Part shown: one piece after another, positions 34,457-43,024 of the stretch
Layout of the letters: each line of letters starts with the position of its first letter
Numbering within the stretch: the stretch's first letter is position 1
Source of the DNA: Spirochaetia bacterium UBA5763
Lineage (GTDB): Bacteria; Spirochaetota; UBA4802; UBA5550
Length of the DNA: 64,000 nucleotides
Direction of reading: 5' to 3'
Assembly: GCA_002418835.1 (NCBI GenBank)
Contig: DIEX01000015.1
Location: forward strand, 141,468-205,467
The notes under the pieces: model-generated
Told to the model about the DNA's origin: nothing
Database searches by the model: none
What the model saw: the letters and a program-made list of their open reading frames with translations, nothing else
Program-made: the position numbers and the translations under genes

Positions 34457-35506
34457 ATGAATAAATTGATGATATATCGTTTTACCTCAGGCCTGAGCAG
34501 GTTTATTCCTGTTATTCTGTTAACTGTGATTGTTTCCTGCACATCCTATGATGTGACTCTCCGGGATACGGCAGGGAATACTATTCTCCATTATGCTGTT
34601 TTTTCGGGGGATGTAAAGGGTGTCAGAAATCTCATTAAATCAGGCGCTGATGTAAATGTATCAAATAACTACGGTCTGACTCCTCTCCGGTGTGCGGCAG
34701 CACTGAATAAAAGGGAGATTGTTGACCTTCTTGTAAAACATGGCGCCTGCACAAATTACCAGTCACCTGCTGCAATGGAAACTTCTGGTAGAGGGTTGAA
34801 AAAGAATATTATAAGGCATCCGGAGGAGAGGCTTAACTTTTTTCTCACCTTTGATACCGGCAGCGATGATACCAACCTTGATTATATACTCACAACACTG
34901 AAAAAATACAGAATCGTGGCTACATTTTTTACCACCGGTGAGTTCATGGAAAAGTACCCTGATGGGATAAAGCGTATAGTGAGGGAGGGGCATGTTGTGG
35001 GGAACCACACCTATACGCATAACATGAATTACCCTAATGGTGATATTCTCCTTAATGAACTATATGCAACAGAACTCCTCTTTGAAAAAATTACAGGAAG
35101 AGAAATGACAAGGATCTGGCGCGCGCCGGGACTTCAGCATATCTACAATCCCTGGGTAATAACAGAGGCTGAAACCCTGGGTTACAGGCATATTGATGTA
35201 AACCTCGGGGCTGTTGACTGGGTTGAACCGGGGAACCCCCAATATATGAGCAATGAAAAATTCCTGGAGCTCTTCAAATCACATCTGAACATGAAGTCCG
35301 GCAGGCATGCAATAATCAACAGCTGGAACTACTGGAGTTATTATACACCCAGGCCTGATTATCATGGCACAATTATGCTTATGCACGCGGGCTCTTTCAG
35401 AAAGGATGGTAAAGATTTTGTATTCGCCCTGGATGATGTAATCAGGTACCTTATCAGTGCGGGATATGCATTTGATAACTGCCGGAGGTTTGAGTATATT
35501 CAGTAA
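34457..35506 (+). CDS. Ankyrin-repeat polysaccharide deacetylase lipoprotein
   Basis: Fusion lipoprotein of about 349 residues. I choose the ATG at 34457 (MNKLMIYRF); a longer frame opens from a TTG at 34427 without a good site, and the gene could also begin at 34469. A signal peptide ends in VIVSC. Two ankyrin repeats follow (GNTILHYAVFSGDVKGVRNL and YGLTPLRCAAALNKREIV). The C-terminal half is a NodB carbohydrate deacetylase: LNFFLTFDTGSDDTN, ATFFTTGEFMEKYP, GHVVGNHTYTHN with metal-binding HxxxH, and a late MLMHAG motif. TFDTGSDD replaces the usual TFDDGP, so the metal-binding acid is shifted. Expected to deacetylate an envelope glycan. Confidence 0.87.
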   Translation: MNKLMIYRFTSGLSRFIPVILLTVIVSCTSYDVTLRDTAGNTILHYAVFSGDVKGVRNLIKSGADVNVSNNYGLTPLRCAAALNKREIVDLLVKHGACTNYQSPAAMETSGRGLKKNIIRHPEERLNFFLTFDTGSDDTNLDYILTTLKKYRIVATFFTTGEFMEKYPDGIKRIVREGHVVGNHTYTHNMNYPNGDILLNELYATELLFEKITGREMTRIWRAPGLQHIYNPWVITEAETLGYRHIDVNLGAVDWVEPGNPQYMSNEKFLELFKSHLNMKSGRHAIINSWNYWSYYTPRPDYHGTIMLMHAGSFRKDGKDFVFALDDVIRYLISAGYAFDNCRRFEYIQ

Positions 35507-35526
35507 AAAAATGTAAGCAGGATTAG

Positions 35527-35550
35527 AGGCATGGCTTTTACACCATGCCT
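35527..35550. terminator. Hairpin between convergent genes
   Basis: A perfect 8-bp stem (AGGCATGG with CCATGCCT) with an 8-base loop lies between the convergent deacetylase and outer-membrane-protein genes. There is no T-tract on either side, so termination is plausible but weakly supported. Confidence 0.45.
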
Positions 35551-35558
35551 GAAGTTAA

Positions 35559-36407
35559 TCAGATAGAGAAATCTTTGGTAACAGTTAAAAAGTACTGTGC
35601 GTAGCCTGCACCTGCAATGTCGTCTTCACTGCCTGAGTTTTTAAGAATTGAAGCAGTTATATCAACTTCCATACTGAGCATAACAGAGAGGCCCAGATCT
35701 TCAAAAGCAGCACCAAGCCCGATCTCGAAACCTAAACCTGCTGATTTATCCTCTTTTGATGGGATCTTAACTCCGTCAGATTTTATTGAAGATACAGGCA
35801 GATACTGGTACCAGAGCCCTGTTTGAAATGCGATGGAGAATGCTGATACATCAAATGTACTGAAGTCCCGGTAACCTGCAATCCATCCGTCACCTTCAAC
35901 CACATAATCAGTTTTATATATCGGCGCTGTAACACCGTCAACAGTTGCGCTGTCTACGGAACGGTCTACTTTCCATTGTTTATATCCGCCGTAGAAGAGA
36001 GTGTAACCCATGTCATCCTCTTCTGTAAAGAGCTTAAAACCTGCAATAATTTCAACTGTTCTGAAATAACCCTCTCCATCTGTCTTAACAGTCTGTCCCC
36101 CTTCCTTGAACTCGGTATCATTGTAATAAGCCTGTGTATAGTTCACACCAACAGCAAGTACGCTGAAATTGAACAGAGCACCGAATCCGAAAGAACCGCC
36201 GGGGCCTACACCAAGATCTCCCTTGTCATCGGAATTTTCTATTATACCGAAAAGGCTCTGGCCGTAACCGGCAGCGCCATAGATAGAGAGACCCATATTC
36301 GTACTGTTAACACCCTCTCCGTCACCTTCCTCCCCTGCAAACAGAGAAACACTGAACATCAGTATTATTAATAAAGATGAGAATGTTACTTTTAAGAGAT
36401 TTTTCAA
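35559..36407 (-). CDS. Outer-membrane beta-barrel-like protein
   Basis: Protein of 282 residues with a clear signal peptide (MKNLLKVTFSSLLIILMFSVSLFAG) and no later hydrophobic helix. The mature part has many alternating beta strands ending in aromatic residues (LAVGVNYTQAYY, YTLFYGGYKQWKVD, FSIAFQTGLWYQYL, LSVMLSMEVDITA) and a C-terminal AQYFLTVTKDFSI, where the last strand would end one residue from Phe. This suggests an outer-membrane barrel with about ten or more strands. Ligand or channel function is unknown. The gene has AGGAAATTAA before its ATG. Confidence 0.75.
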   Translation of the reverse strand: MKNLLKVTFSSLLIILMFSVSLFAGEEGDGEGVNSTNMGLSIYGAAGYGQSLFGIIENSDDKGDLGVGPGGSFGFGALFNFSVLAVGVNYTQAYYNDTEFKEGGQTVKTDGEGYFRTVEIIAGFKLFTEEDDMGYTLFYGGYKQWKVDRSVDSATVDGVTAPIYKTDYVVEGDGWIAGYRDFSTFDVSAFSIAFQTGLWYQYLPVSSIKSDGVKIPSKEDKSAGLGFEIGLGAAFEDLGLSVMLSMEVDITASILKNSGSEDDIAGAGYAQYFLTVTKDFSI

Positions 36408-36659
36408 AATTAATTTCCTCCGGAAAGTTATTTATGATATTAATTAATCTTAATATTTTTAAAGGTGAAAGTCAAATATAAAAGCTCAATTAAAAGACCG
36501 GGTGCTGGATACATTATTTATCTCCAGGATAAAAATTCTAATCCTCACTACACTGCTGATAACCGGAATTCAAATCCCGCCTGAAAAATTGACTTAATCC
36601 ATGATTGTCAGTATTTTCCGCAGAGAAGAATCTGAATAGAGACTCAGGCTGGAGGTGTT

Positions 36660-37619
36660 ATGAAAAACATACTGGTAACAGGGGCCCTGGGGCAGATAGG
36701 GAGTGAACTTGTACCTGAATTACGAAGAAGGTACGGTATAGACAGTGTTACATCCTCTGACATCAGAAAAGTTCCGGGGAACCCTGCAATGGAAGGGGGA
36801 CCTTTTATGCTCCTTGACGCCACATCACTCCCTGACCTCAGTGCTGCTGTAAAGAAATGTCACGCGGATACAATATTCAATCTTTCAGCCATACTCTCAG
36901 CATCAGCCGAGGCGAATCCGATTACGGCATGGGATGTGAATATGGGGAGCCTCATGGCTTCCCTTGAGGTCGCAAGGGTTGAGGGGTGCGCGCTTTTTAC
37001 ACCCAGTTCAATCGGGGCATTCGGGCTTTCCACTCCAAAGAGGATGACTCCGCAGGATACGATTCAACGCCCTGCCACAATGTACGGCATTACCAAGGTT
37101 ACAGGTGAACTTCTATGTGATTATTACCATTATAAGTACGGTGTTGATGCAAGGGGTGTCAGGTATCCCGGAATTATATCAAGCGAGGCCCCTCCCGGCG
37201 GCGGGACAACGGATTACGCGGTGGAGATATTTTATCATGCTCTTCAGCACAGGAAGTATAAATGCTTTCTCAAACCTGATACCATGCTTGACATGATGTT
37301 CATGCCTGACTGCATCAATGCTGCTGTAATGCTCATGGAGGCATCACCTGAGAGGCTTCTCCACAGGAACGCCTTTAATGTAACAGCAATGAGCTTTACA
37401 CCTTCGATGCTGGCTGCGGAGATAAGGAGACATCTCTCCGGTTTCGAGATTACCTATGATCCTGATCCGATCCGTCAGGCCATAGCTGATTCATGGCCTG
37501 ACAGTATGGATGATTCTGCCGCGCGCGTGGAGTGGGGGTGGAGGCCGTTATGCGGATTAACCGAAATGGTCTCCACAATGCTGCACCGTCTGTCTGAGAA
37601 GCTTAATATAAAAATCTGA
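36660..37619 (+). CDS. tdh: L-threonine 3-dehydrogenase, SDR type
   Basis: Extended short-chain dehydrogenase of 319 residues. The N-terminal NAD loop is VTGALGQIGSELV (GxxGxxG). The catalytic Tyr and Lys are in TMYGITKVTGELLC (YxxxK), preceded by FTPSSIGAFG. The block RYPGIISSEAPPGGGTTDYAVEIF is characteristic of the SDR-type threonine dehydrogenase that oxidises L-threonine to 2-amino-3-ketobutyrate. The next gene, twelve bases downstream, encodes the enzyme that cleaves that product, which strongly supports the assignment. Ribosome site GGAGG before the ATG. Confidence 0.93.
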   Translation: MKNILVTGALGQIGSELVPELRRRYGIDSVTSSDIRKVPGNPAMEGGPFMLLDATSLPDLSAAVKKCHADTIFNLSAILSASAEANPITAWDVNMGSLMASLEVARVEGCALFTPSSIGAFGLSTPKRMTPQDTIQRPATMYGITKVTGELLCDYYHYKYGVDARGVRYPGIISSEAPPGGGTTDYAVEIFYHALQHRKYKCFLKPDTMLDMMFMPDCINAAVMLMEASPERLLHRNAFNVTAMSFTPSMLAAEIRRHLSGFEITYDPDPIRQAIADSWPDSMDDSAARVEWGWRPLCGLTEMVSTMLHRLSEKLNIKI

Positions 37620-37631
37620 AAGGAGATCCCT

Positions 37632-38855
37632 ATGTCGCTTGAAAAACTTAAAAGTGTCCTCGCTTTTGAAGTGTATGATATAGAAAAGATGGGCACAGCC
37701 AAAAGCGTGGAAAATATAGTAACATCTGTAATAAAACCGACCGGTGAAAAAGGTACAAGGTACACAATACAGGGCGCAGGAAAAGTTGAGTTTCTGCGGA
37801 TGAACTCCAACTCATACCTGGGGATGTCTTTGCGCGATGATGTAATAAATGCCGGTGAGGAGGCGTCAAAGTCTTTCGGCACAGGCCCGGGCGGAGTGCG
37901 CTTTATCTGCGGCACATACTTTCTACACAGGGAACTGGAGGCAAGGCTTGCGCGGTTTCATAAAAAGGGAGCGTGTATACTCTTCTCCTCCGCGTACATG
38001 ACAACCCTGGGGGTAGTCACATCACTTACCACTGAGGGCACTGTGATTATCAGTGATGAACTGAATCACAACTGCATCATAAATGCGATGAAACTCTCAC
38101 GCCCCGCTGCCAGGTTTATTTATAAACATAATAATTTAAAAGACCTTGAGGAGAAGCTTGAACAGGCTGCCGGCGCAGGTAGAAGATGCCTTGTAATAAC
38201 TGATGGGGTGTTCTCCATGCGCGGGGACTACGCTCCACTTGGTGAGATAAAAACATTATGCGCGCGTTTTGATGACACTTTTGATGAGGGTATAGTTACA
38301 ATCGTTGATGATTCTCACGGTACCGGTATATTGGGGAGCAGCGGCAGAGGTACAGAGGAGGAGAGCGGAGGCACTGCTGATATACTTATCGGTACACTGG
38401 GTAAAGCATTCGGTGTGAACGGCGGCTATGTTGCCTCAGGGATGGAGGTAGTGCACTATCTCCGGGAGATATCCCCTATGTATATTTATTCAAATCCGAT
38501 AACAGCTGCGGAAGCGGCATCAGCATTAAAAGTCCTGGATATACTTGAAAGCCCTGAAGGTGAAACGCTGATTAAAAAAATCAGAATGCTCACCTCAAGG
38601 CTTGAAAAGGGGATAACCGGGCTCGGGTTTAAAACAATAGAGGGACCACACCCGGTAGTACCGCTTGTAACAGGTGATACAGAAGTTACAAGGAGAATGG
38701 TTGAGTTCCTTAAAGGGGAGGGGATACTTGCAACAGGGATATTCTATCCGGTAGTTCCAAGGGGTAGTGAGGAGATACGTTTTCAGGTAAACGGCGACCA
38801 TACGGAGTATGATGTTGATTTTCTCCTTGATGCATTAAGGAGGTTCCCGGGGTAG
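37632..38855 (+). CDS. kbl: Glycine C-acetyltransferase (2-amino-3-ketobutyrate CoA ligase)
   Basis: PLP-dependent alpha-oxoamine synthase family enzyme, 407 residues. NSNSYLGMSLRDDV opens the domain, GTGPGGVRFICGTY is conserved, VDDSHGTGILGSSGRGTEE holds the PLP-binding Asp/His, and the Schiff-base lysine lies in IGTLGKAFGVNGGYV (about residue 259). It converts 2-amino-3-ketobutyrate and CoA to glycine and acetyl-CoA. Coupled with Tdh, it gives the two-step catabolism of threonine. There is a short insert (RFDDTFDEGIVTIV) compared with the usual text. The operon has a 12-base gap. Confidence 0.93.
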   Translation: MSLEKLKSVLAFEVYDIEKMGTAKSVENIVTSVIKPTGEKGTRYTIQGAGKVEFLRMNSNSYLGMSLRDDVINAGEEASKSFGTGPGGVRFICGTYFLHRELEARLARFHKKGACILFSSAYMTTLGVVTSLTTEGTVIISDELNHNCIINAMKLSRPAARFIYKHNNLKDLEEKLEQAAGAGRRCLVITDGVFSMRGDYAPLGEIKTLCARFDDTFDEGIVTIVDDSHGTGILGSSGRGTEEESGGTADILIGTLGKAFGVNGGYVASGMEVVHYLREISPMYIYSNPITAAEAASALKVLDILESPEGETLIKKIRMLTSRLEKGITGLGFKTIEGPHPVVPLVTGDTEVTRRMVEFLKGEGILATGIFYPVVPRGSEEIRFQVNGDHTEYDVDFLLDALRRFPG

Positions 38856-38995
38856 AATTTTTTAACTGACATATTCCATACAACAAAAGATCACGCAATA
38901 TGTTTATAAAAAAAGGATTAATTACTTGCCATTCTCCTATAAAAGAGTTATATTGATATATTGCTCGTTATTGCTTTTTTAAAGGGGCGGAGTGT

Positions 38996-39922
38996 ATGAA
39001 AAACAACGGTAAAGTTCAGCTTTCAATGCTCATGAATACAGAGGATAGAACTGCTGTTCTTGACGAGGTCAGAAGAATATTTCTGATGCATTATGACTAT
39101 GAATCATTCCGTCAGGTGGAAAATGCATTTGCGATAATTTGTTCGCTTTTTGACGGGATGTTCCCCGGATACAGAAAATGTAATACCGAGTATCATAACC
39201 TTACGCATACACTTGATGCGCTGCTTGCAACTTCCAGGCTTATGGACGGCAGAACCTCTTTAAAAGATAAATTTAATATCAAGCTGGCAGTTAATCTCCA
39301 CCTTGCAGCTCTTCTTCATGATACAGGCTATATCCAGGAGGATTGGGACCATGAGGGTACAGGTGCTAAATATACGAAAAATCATGTGGAGAGAAGTTCA
39401 GCCTTTGTTGAAAAGAATGCCTCCAATTTCCACCTGTCACCGGCTGATGTAAAAACGATATCATGCCTTATACAATGCACAGGTCTTAAAGCTGACAGTA
39501 ACAGGGGGCTTAAAGGTGAGCTCCTCGAGGCAGGCGCCATTCTTGGAACTGCGGATCTTCTTGGCCAGATGTCAGACAGGGCATACCTGGAAAAGCTTCT
39601 TTTTTTATATTATGAATTCCGTGAGGCTGAGATTGAAGGATTCAATACAACCTATGATATTCTCAGGAATACACTGGCTTTTTATGAAACAACCCTTGAA
39701 AGACTGGATGGCCTGCTTACGGGGAGTTACCAGTATGCCCTTTATCATTTCAGGCTGCGGCACAATATCGATGACAATCTCTACATGACCGCTATACAAA
39801 ATCAGATGAATTATCTCAGCGATATTATAGAAGATGAGACAACGAATTTCAGAAACAAGCTGAAGCGACTTGATGTAGAGAAGATGGAGATGGACTACAC
39901 TATCTCAAGAAAGTATGTCTGA
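38996..39922 (+). CDS. HD-domain phosphohydrolase
   Basis: Protein of 308 residues with a metal-dependent HD domain. NLTHTLDAL and LHLAALLHDTGYIQ (His-Asp pair near residue 106) give the first metal ligands. HEGTGAKYTKNHVERSSAFVEKN continues the domain. The C-terminal part is helical with no GYP motif, so it is unlikely to be a classical HD-GYP c-di-GMP phosphodiesterase. It could be a cyclic nucleotide or nucleotide phosphohydrolase. A GGGGCGGAGTG stretch precedes the ATG. Monocistronic, between kbl and the TetR gene. Confidence 0.8.
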   Translation: MKNNGKVQLSMLMNTEDRTAVLDEVRRIFLMHYDYESFRQVENAFAIICSLFDGMFPGYRKCNTEYHNLTHTLDALLATSRLMDGRTSLKDKFNIKLAVNLHLAALLHDTGYIQEDWDHEGTGAKYTKNHVERSSAFVEKNASNFHLSPADVKTISCLIQCTGLKADSNRGLKGELLEAGAILGTADLLGQMSDRAYLEKLLFLYYEFREAEIEGFNTTYDILRNTLAFYETTLERLDGLLTGSYQYALYHFRLRHNIDDNLYMTAIQNQMNYLSDIIEDETTNFRNKLKRLDVEKMEMDYTISRKYV

Positions 39923-39991
39923 ACAGAATAGTTTCCGGTTGAAATAATCATAAAATAATCATCTTCGGCACCTGCTTTAAAGTAATACTAT

Positions 39992-40023
39992 TTGACAAAA
40001 TAAACCAATTGATTTATTTTGTC
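39992..40023 (+). promoter_or_regulatory. tetR promoter with overlapping 30-bp operator
   Basis: TTGACA at 39992-39997 and TATTTT at 40015-40020, 17 bases apart, form a sigma-70-like promoter. Lying across it at 39994-40023 is an inverted repeat of 30 bases with one mismatched pair, with arms GACAAAATAAA and TTTATTTTGTC. The expected start of transcription falls at or close to the ATG at 40027. The same AAATAAAC core recurs downstream of the regulator gene. Confidence 0.75.
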
Positions 40024-40026
40024 TTT

Positions 40027-40617
40027 ATGGATAAAGCGGAACGTACAAGAAACTATATCGTGGAAACCGCAGCCCCGATCTTCAATAAGAAGGGTTACGA
40101 AGGCACATCTTTTTCAGATATTATTGAAAATACAGGCCTTTCCAAGGGGGCAATATACGGTCATTTTCAGAACAAGGATGAGCTTGCCCTTGCAGCTCTT
40201 GATCACAATCTCAGGCTTGCTTCGAAAATAATCTTCTCAAATGTTAAAGACCGGGCGAATACTTATGAAAAACTCATAGGTTTCTCGAAGTCTTACAGCC
40301 TCTTTTTTGAAATAATAAGCAGCGCAGGGGGGTGCCCGGTTATTAATGCCGCTGTGGATTATGATGACGGGCATTCTGATGCCAGGAAGAGGGTCACGAA
40401 ATTCATTCTTATGTGGCAGAATTCTATTGATAAAATTATAAAAGAGGGGATTCAGAAAGGTGAGCTGAAATCCTCCCCTGAGGTGACTAAATTTTCCAGT
40501 ATATTTATTTCACTGATAGAAGGTGGTATAATGCTTTCAAAGGTAATGAATGACAGGAAATATATTGATGACGCATCTGATTTCCTTGTATCTCTTGTGG
40601 AAAGAATGAAAGCATAA
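40027..40617 (+). CDS. TetR-family repressor
   Basis: Regulator of about 196 residues. The N-terminal helix-turn-helix is IVETAAPIFNKKGYEGTSFSD, then NTGLSKGAIYGHFQNKDELAL. The rest is a helical ligand-binding domain resembling the AcrR/YcdC-type C-terminal half. I choose the ATG at 40027 over a TTG at 40009, since the latter lies inside the operator. No Shine-Dalgarno sequence precedes this ATG (it is all A/T), so the message may be leaderless or nearly so. It should repress itself and the divergent-free downstream dehydrogenase and thioesterase genes through the two palindromes. The inducer is unknown, possibly an aldehyde or acyl compound. Confidence 0.9.
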   Translation: MDKAERTRNYIVETAAPIFNKKGYEGTSFSDIIENTGLSKGAIYGHFQNKDELALAALDHNLRLASKIIFSNVKDRANTYEKLIGFSKSYSLFFEIISSAGGCPVINAAVDYDDGHSDARKRVTKFILMWQNSIDKIIKEGIQKGELKSSPEVTKFSSIFISLIEGGIMLSKVMNDRKYIDDASDFLVSLVERMKA

Positions 40618-40628
40618 AATTTTTTAAA

Positions 40629-40656
40629 TATAAATAAACCGATCGGTTTATTTATA
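40629..40656. promoter_or_regulatory. Perfect 28-bp palindrome, TetR operator ahead of the dehydrogenase
   Basis: An exact inverted repeat with half site ATAAATAAACCGAT, placed between the TetR stop codon and the dehydrogenase start. It shares the AAATAAAC core with the operator at 39994-40023. It is too A/T-rich at the ends and lacks a T-tract, so an operator is far more likely than a terminator. Confidence 0.85.
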
Positions 40657-40698
40657 AGAATGAATAAAGAGTTTTTAAAATTAAAGAGGTGTAAAGAT

Positions 40699-41859
40699 AT
40701 GAACAACTTTCAGTTTGTGAATCCGACAAAAATTATCTTCGGCAAAGGTGAGATCAAAAGGCTTTCAAAGGAGATACCGGCAGGCAAAAAGGTGCTGATC
40801 ATCTATGGAGGCGGAACAATAAAAAAGACAGGACTTCTTGATGAAATAAAAGAGGAGCTGAAAGATTATACAACAGGCGAGTTCGGAGGTATAGAACCGA
40901 ATCCCACATACGAAACACTGATGCAGGGAGTTGATTTTATAAGAAAAGAAAACTATGATTACCTTCTCGCTGTAGGCGGAGGCTCGGTAATAGATGGAAC
41001 AAAGTTTATCGCTGCGGCTGTACTGCATACACAGGATGATCCGTGGAAACTGGTGACAGATAATAAAGCTGTAAAAAATGCGTTGCCCTTCGGTGTAGTT
41101 TTAACACTCCCCGCAAGCGGTTCTGAAATGAACGGAGGCGCGGTAATAACACGGAAATCTATTTTGACCAAACTCCCGTTTTTCGGTCCGGCACTCTTCC
41201 CGAAATTTTCAATACTTGATCCTGTTTATACATACACTCTCCCTGACAAACAGATAGTGAACGGAGTTATCGACTCCTTCATCCATATAATGGAACAGTA
41301 TATGACCTTTCCTGTAAACGCGAAAGTTCAGGACCGCTTTTCAGAAGGGCTACTTTCTACTCTGATTGAGGAGGGGCCTGAAGCGCTGAAGGATAAAGAA
41401 AACTATGATGTCCGCGCCAACATTATGTGGGCAGCGACAATGGCTTACAACGGACTTATAGCAAGCGGTGTTCCGCAGGACTGGTCAACACACATGATTG
41501 GACATGAGATTACAGCGCTTTACGGGCTGGACCATGCTGAGACACTTGCAATTATATTCCCCTCAATGCTTGAGGTCATGAAAGAGGATAAGCGGGAAAA
41601 GCTCCTACAGTATGGCCGGAGAGTATGGAATATAGACAGCTCGCTCCCTGAAGATAAGAGTGTATCACTTACCATAGAAAAAACCAGGGGATTCTTCAGA
41701 ACAATGGGTATTAAAACAGGGTTTAAAGAACACAGCATGGGTGCAGAAGTGATCGATAAAATTATCGCAAGTCTTGAATCGCACGGGATGAAGAAACTCG
41801 GAGAAAAGGGGACAGTTACTCCGGATGTTGTCCGCAAGGTGCTTGAGATGAGTTTATGA
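40699..41859 (+). CDS. yqhD: Iron-containing alcohol dehydrogenase, YqhD/Bdh type
   Basis: Group III NAD(P)-dependent alcohol dehydrogenase of about 386 residues. It starts at MNNFQFVNPTKIIFGKGEI, where AGAGGTG precedes the ATG; a longer frame upstream lacks a site. GGGSVIDGTKFI binds the cofactor. The metal ligands fit DSFIHIMEQY and HMIGHEITALYGLDHAETLAI (Asp and three His). YqhD-like enzymes reduce short aldehydes, such as butanal or methylglyoxal-type compounds, using NADPH. TetR control suggests induction by aldehydes. The thioesterase follows 47 bases later in the same unit. Confidence 0.9.
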   Translation: MNNFQFVNPTKIIFGKGEIKRLSKEIPAGKKVLIIYGGGTIKKTGLLDEIKEELKDYTTGEFGGIEPNPTYETLMQGVDFIRKENYDYLLAVGGGSVIDGTKFIAAAVLHTQDDPWKLVTDNKAVKNALPFGVVLTLPASGSEMNGGAVITRKSILTKLPFFGPALFPKFSILDPVYTYTLPDKQIVNGVIDSFIHIMEQYMTFPVNAKVQDRFSEGLLSTLIEEGPEALKDKENYDVRANIMWAATMAYNGLIASGVPQDWSTHMIGHEITALYGLDHAETLAIIFPSMLEVMKEDKREKLLQYGRRVWNIDSSLPEDKSVSLTIEKTRGFFRTMGIKTGFKEHSMGAEVIDKIIASLESHGMKKLGEKGTVTPDVVRKVLEMSL

Positions 41860-41906
41860 AAAAGGAAGAAGACATGAACCATTAATAAAAAATAAAGAGG
41901 AAAAAA

Positions 41907-42434
41907 ATGAATGAGTTAAAACAAAATACCACACATAGTATTCAAAGCAGAACCAGAACCTTCACCTGGGAAGACCCGATGATCGGCGCAAAAAAGGCAA
42001 TGACAATGGACGGACTGGATTACCTCAGGTCAATTGTTGATGAGGAGATCCCGCTCCCCCCTATATCAAATCTTATGAATATCAAAGGTGTATCCGCTAA
42101 TCCGGGTGAAACAATTTTTGAAGTTACACCTGAAGAGTATCATTATAATCCCATAGGGATGGTGCACGGCGGGCTCATGGCGACGCTGATGGATTCGGCA
42201 ATGGGGTGCGCTGTACAGACAAAACTTCCCGCAGGAACAGGGTATTCCACTGTTGATCTTCAGGTTACATATATAAAATCAGCGAATAAAAACACCGGCG
42301 TGCTGACCTGTATAGGGAGAGTCCTTCATCTTGGAGGTAAAATTGCCACCACTTATGCGGATGTAAGGGACAGCGGAGGGAATTTATACGCTCATGCCAC
42401 ATCTACATGTATTATTTTAAGGCCGGGTAAATAG
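41907..42434 (+). CDS. PaaI-type hotdog thioesterase
   Basis: Acyl-CoA thioesterase of 175 residues. The hotdog core includes YNPIGMVHGGLMATLMDSAMG, with the HGG and catalytic-acid region typical of PaaI enzymes. It then has TVDLQVTYIKSANKNTGVL and a final HATSTCIIL strand. It would hydrolyse an acyl- or aryl-CoA and could pair with the aldehyde/alcohol dehydrogenase as a detoxifying set. An AGAGGAAAAAA site lies before the ATG. Confidence 0.88.
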   Translation: MNELKQNTTHSIQSRTRTFTWEDPMIGAKKAMTMDGLDYLRSIVDEEIPLPPISNLMNIKGVSANPGETIFEVTPEEYHYNPIGMVHGGLMATLMDSAMGCAVQTKLPAGTGYSTVDLQVTYIKSANKNTGVLTCIGRVLHLGGKIATTYADVRDSGGNLYAHATSTCIILRPGK

Positions 42435-42808
42435 TCAGATTGAGGATGTTCCGGTATGAAATTCACTTTTTTTTAGCATCATGCCGGAAATATCCGCATC
42501 TACCAATTGATCCACAGTTGAACCGCCGTATTCGATTAACTGTTTACGCTTTTCTTCAACATTTTCCACTGAGAATGCTATATGTCCAAAACCTTTGAGC
42601 TTAATTCTCCTGTCAGTATTTGAGAGATTCTGCTGATATTCAAAAATTTCAAGGGCAGGCCCGTCAGATTCATAACCCGGAATAATCCACTCTGAATAAA
42701 ATACTTAAAATAACACTGGTAAAAGTCTGAAATCTCTGCCGTATAACCATTATAAAAAGAGGTTAGTAATTCTTTACATCCTTTAAAGTTCGTGTTGTTT
42801 ATTACCAC
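42435..42808 (-). pseudogene. Decayed VOC/glyoxalase-family gene
   Basis: Read on the minus strand, the segment 42435-42690 gives a good C-terminal half of a VOC-family protein: WIIPGYESDGPALEIFEYQQ and KLKGFGHIAFSVENVEEKRK, ending GMMLKKSEFHTG and a TGA. The N-terminal piece FKGCKELLTSFYNGYTAEIS lies in another frame at 42690-42808 and starts at an ATG. A frameshift near 42690 separates them, and the first metal-binding strand is degraded. No insertion element is seen. Methylmalonyl-CoA epimerase-like enzymes and glyoxalases are alternatives for the ancestor. Confidence 0.75.
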
Positions 42809-43024
42809 TTATAAAAATAAAAAAAACAATCATAAAAATACTCTTTCAGTTACATTCTTTTTATATACTCCGCTATTCCCTTTTTTTGGCTGCTGTGTAT
42901 TATATATTTAACCGGACAAACAGGTTTTCTACATCATACCAGTTTCCATGATGCGGTAAATTGAAACTGTTCATGCTGTGAAAAACAGGTATTTCCCCGG
43001 AATAAAACCAGGAGGATATTATCA
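42809..43024. other. Promoter region of the CoA-transferase gene
   Basis: A+T-rich intergenic DNA between the VOC remnant and the CoA-transferase. It has no ORF. The downstream gene has AGGAGG just before its ATG. Confidence 0.35.

Noticed and set aside
38996..39922. HD-GYP c-di-GMP phosphodiesterase
   Set aside because: The HD pair is present but the GYP motif and its surrounding residues are not seen.
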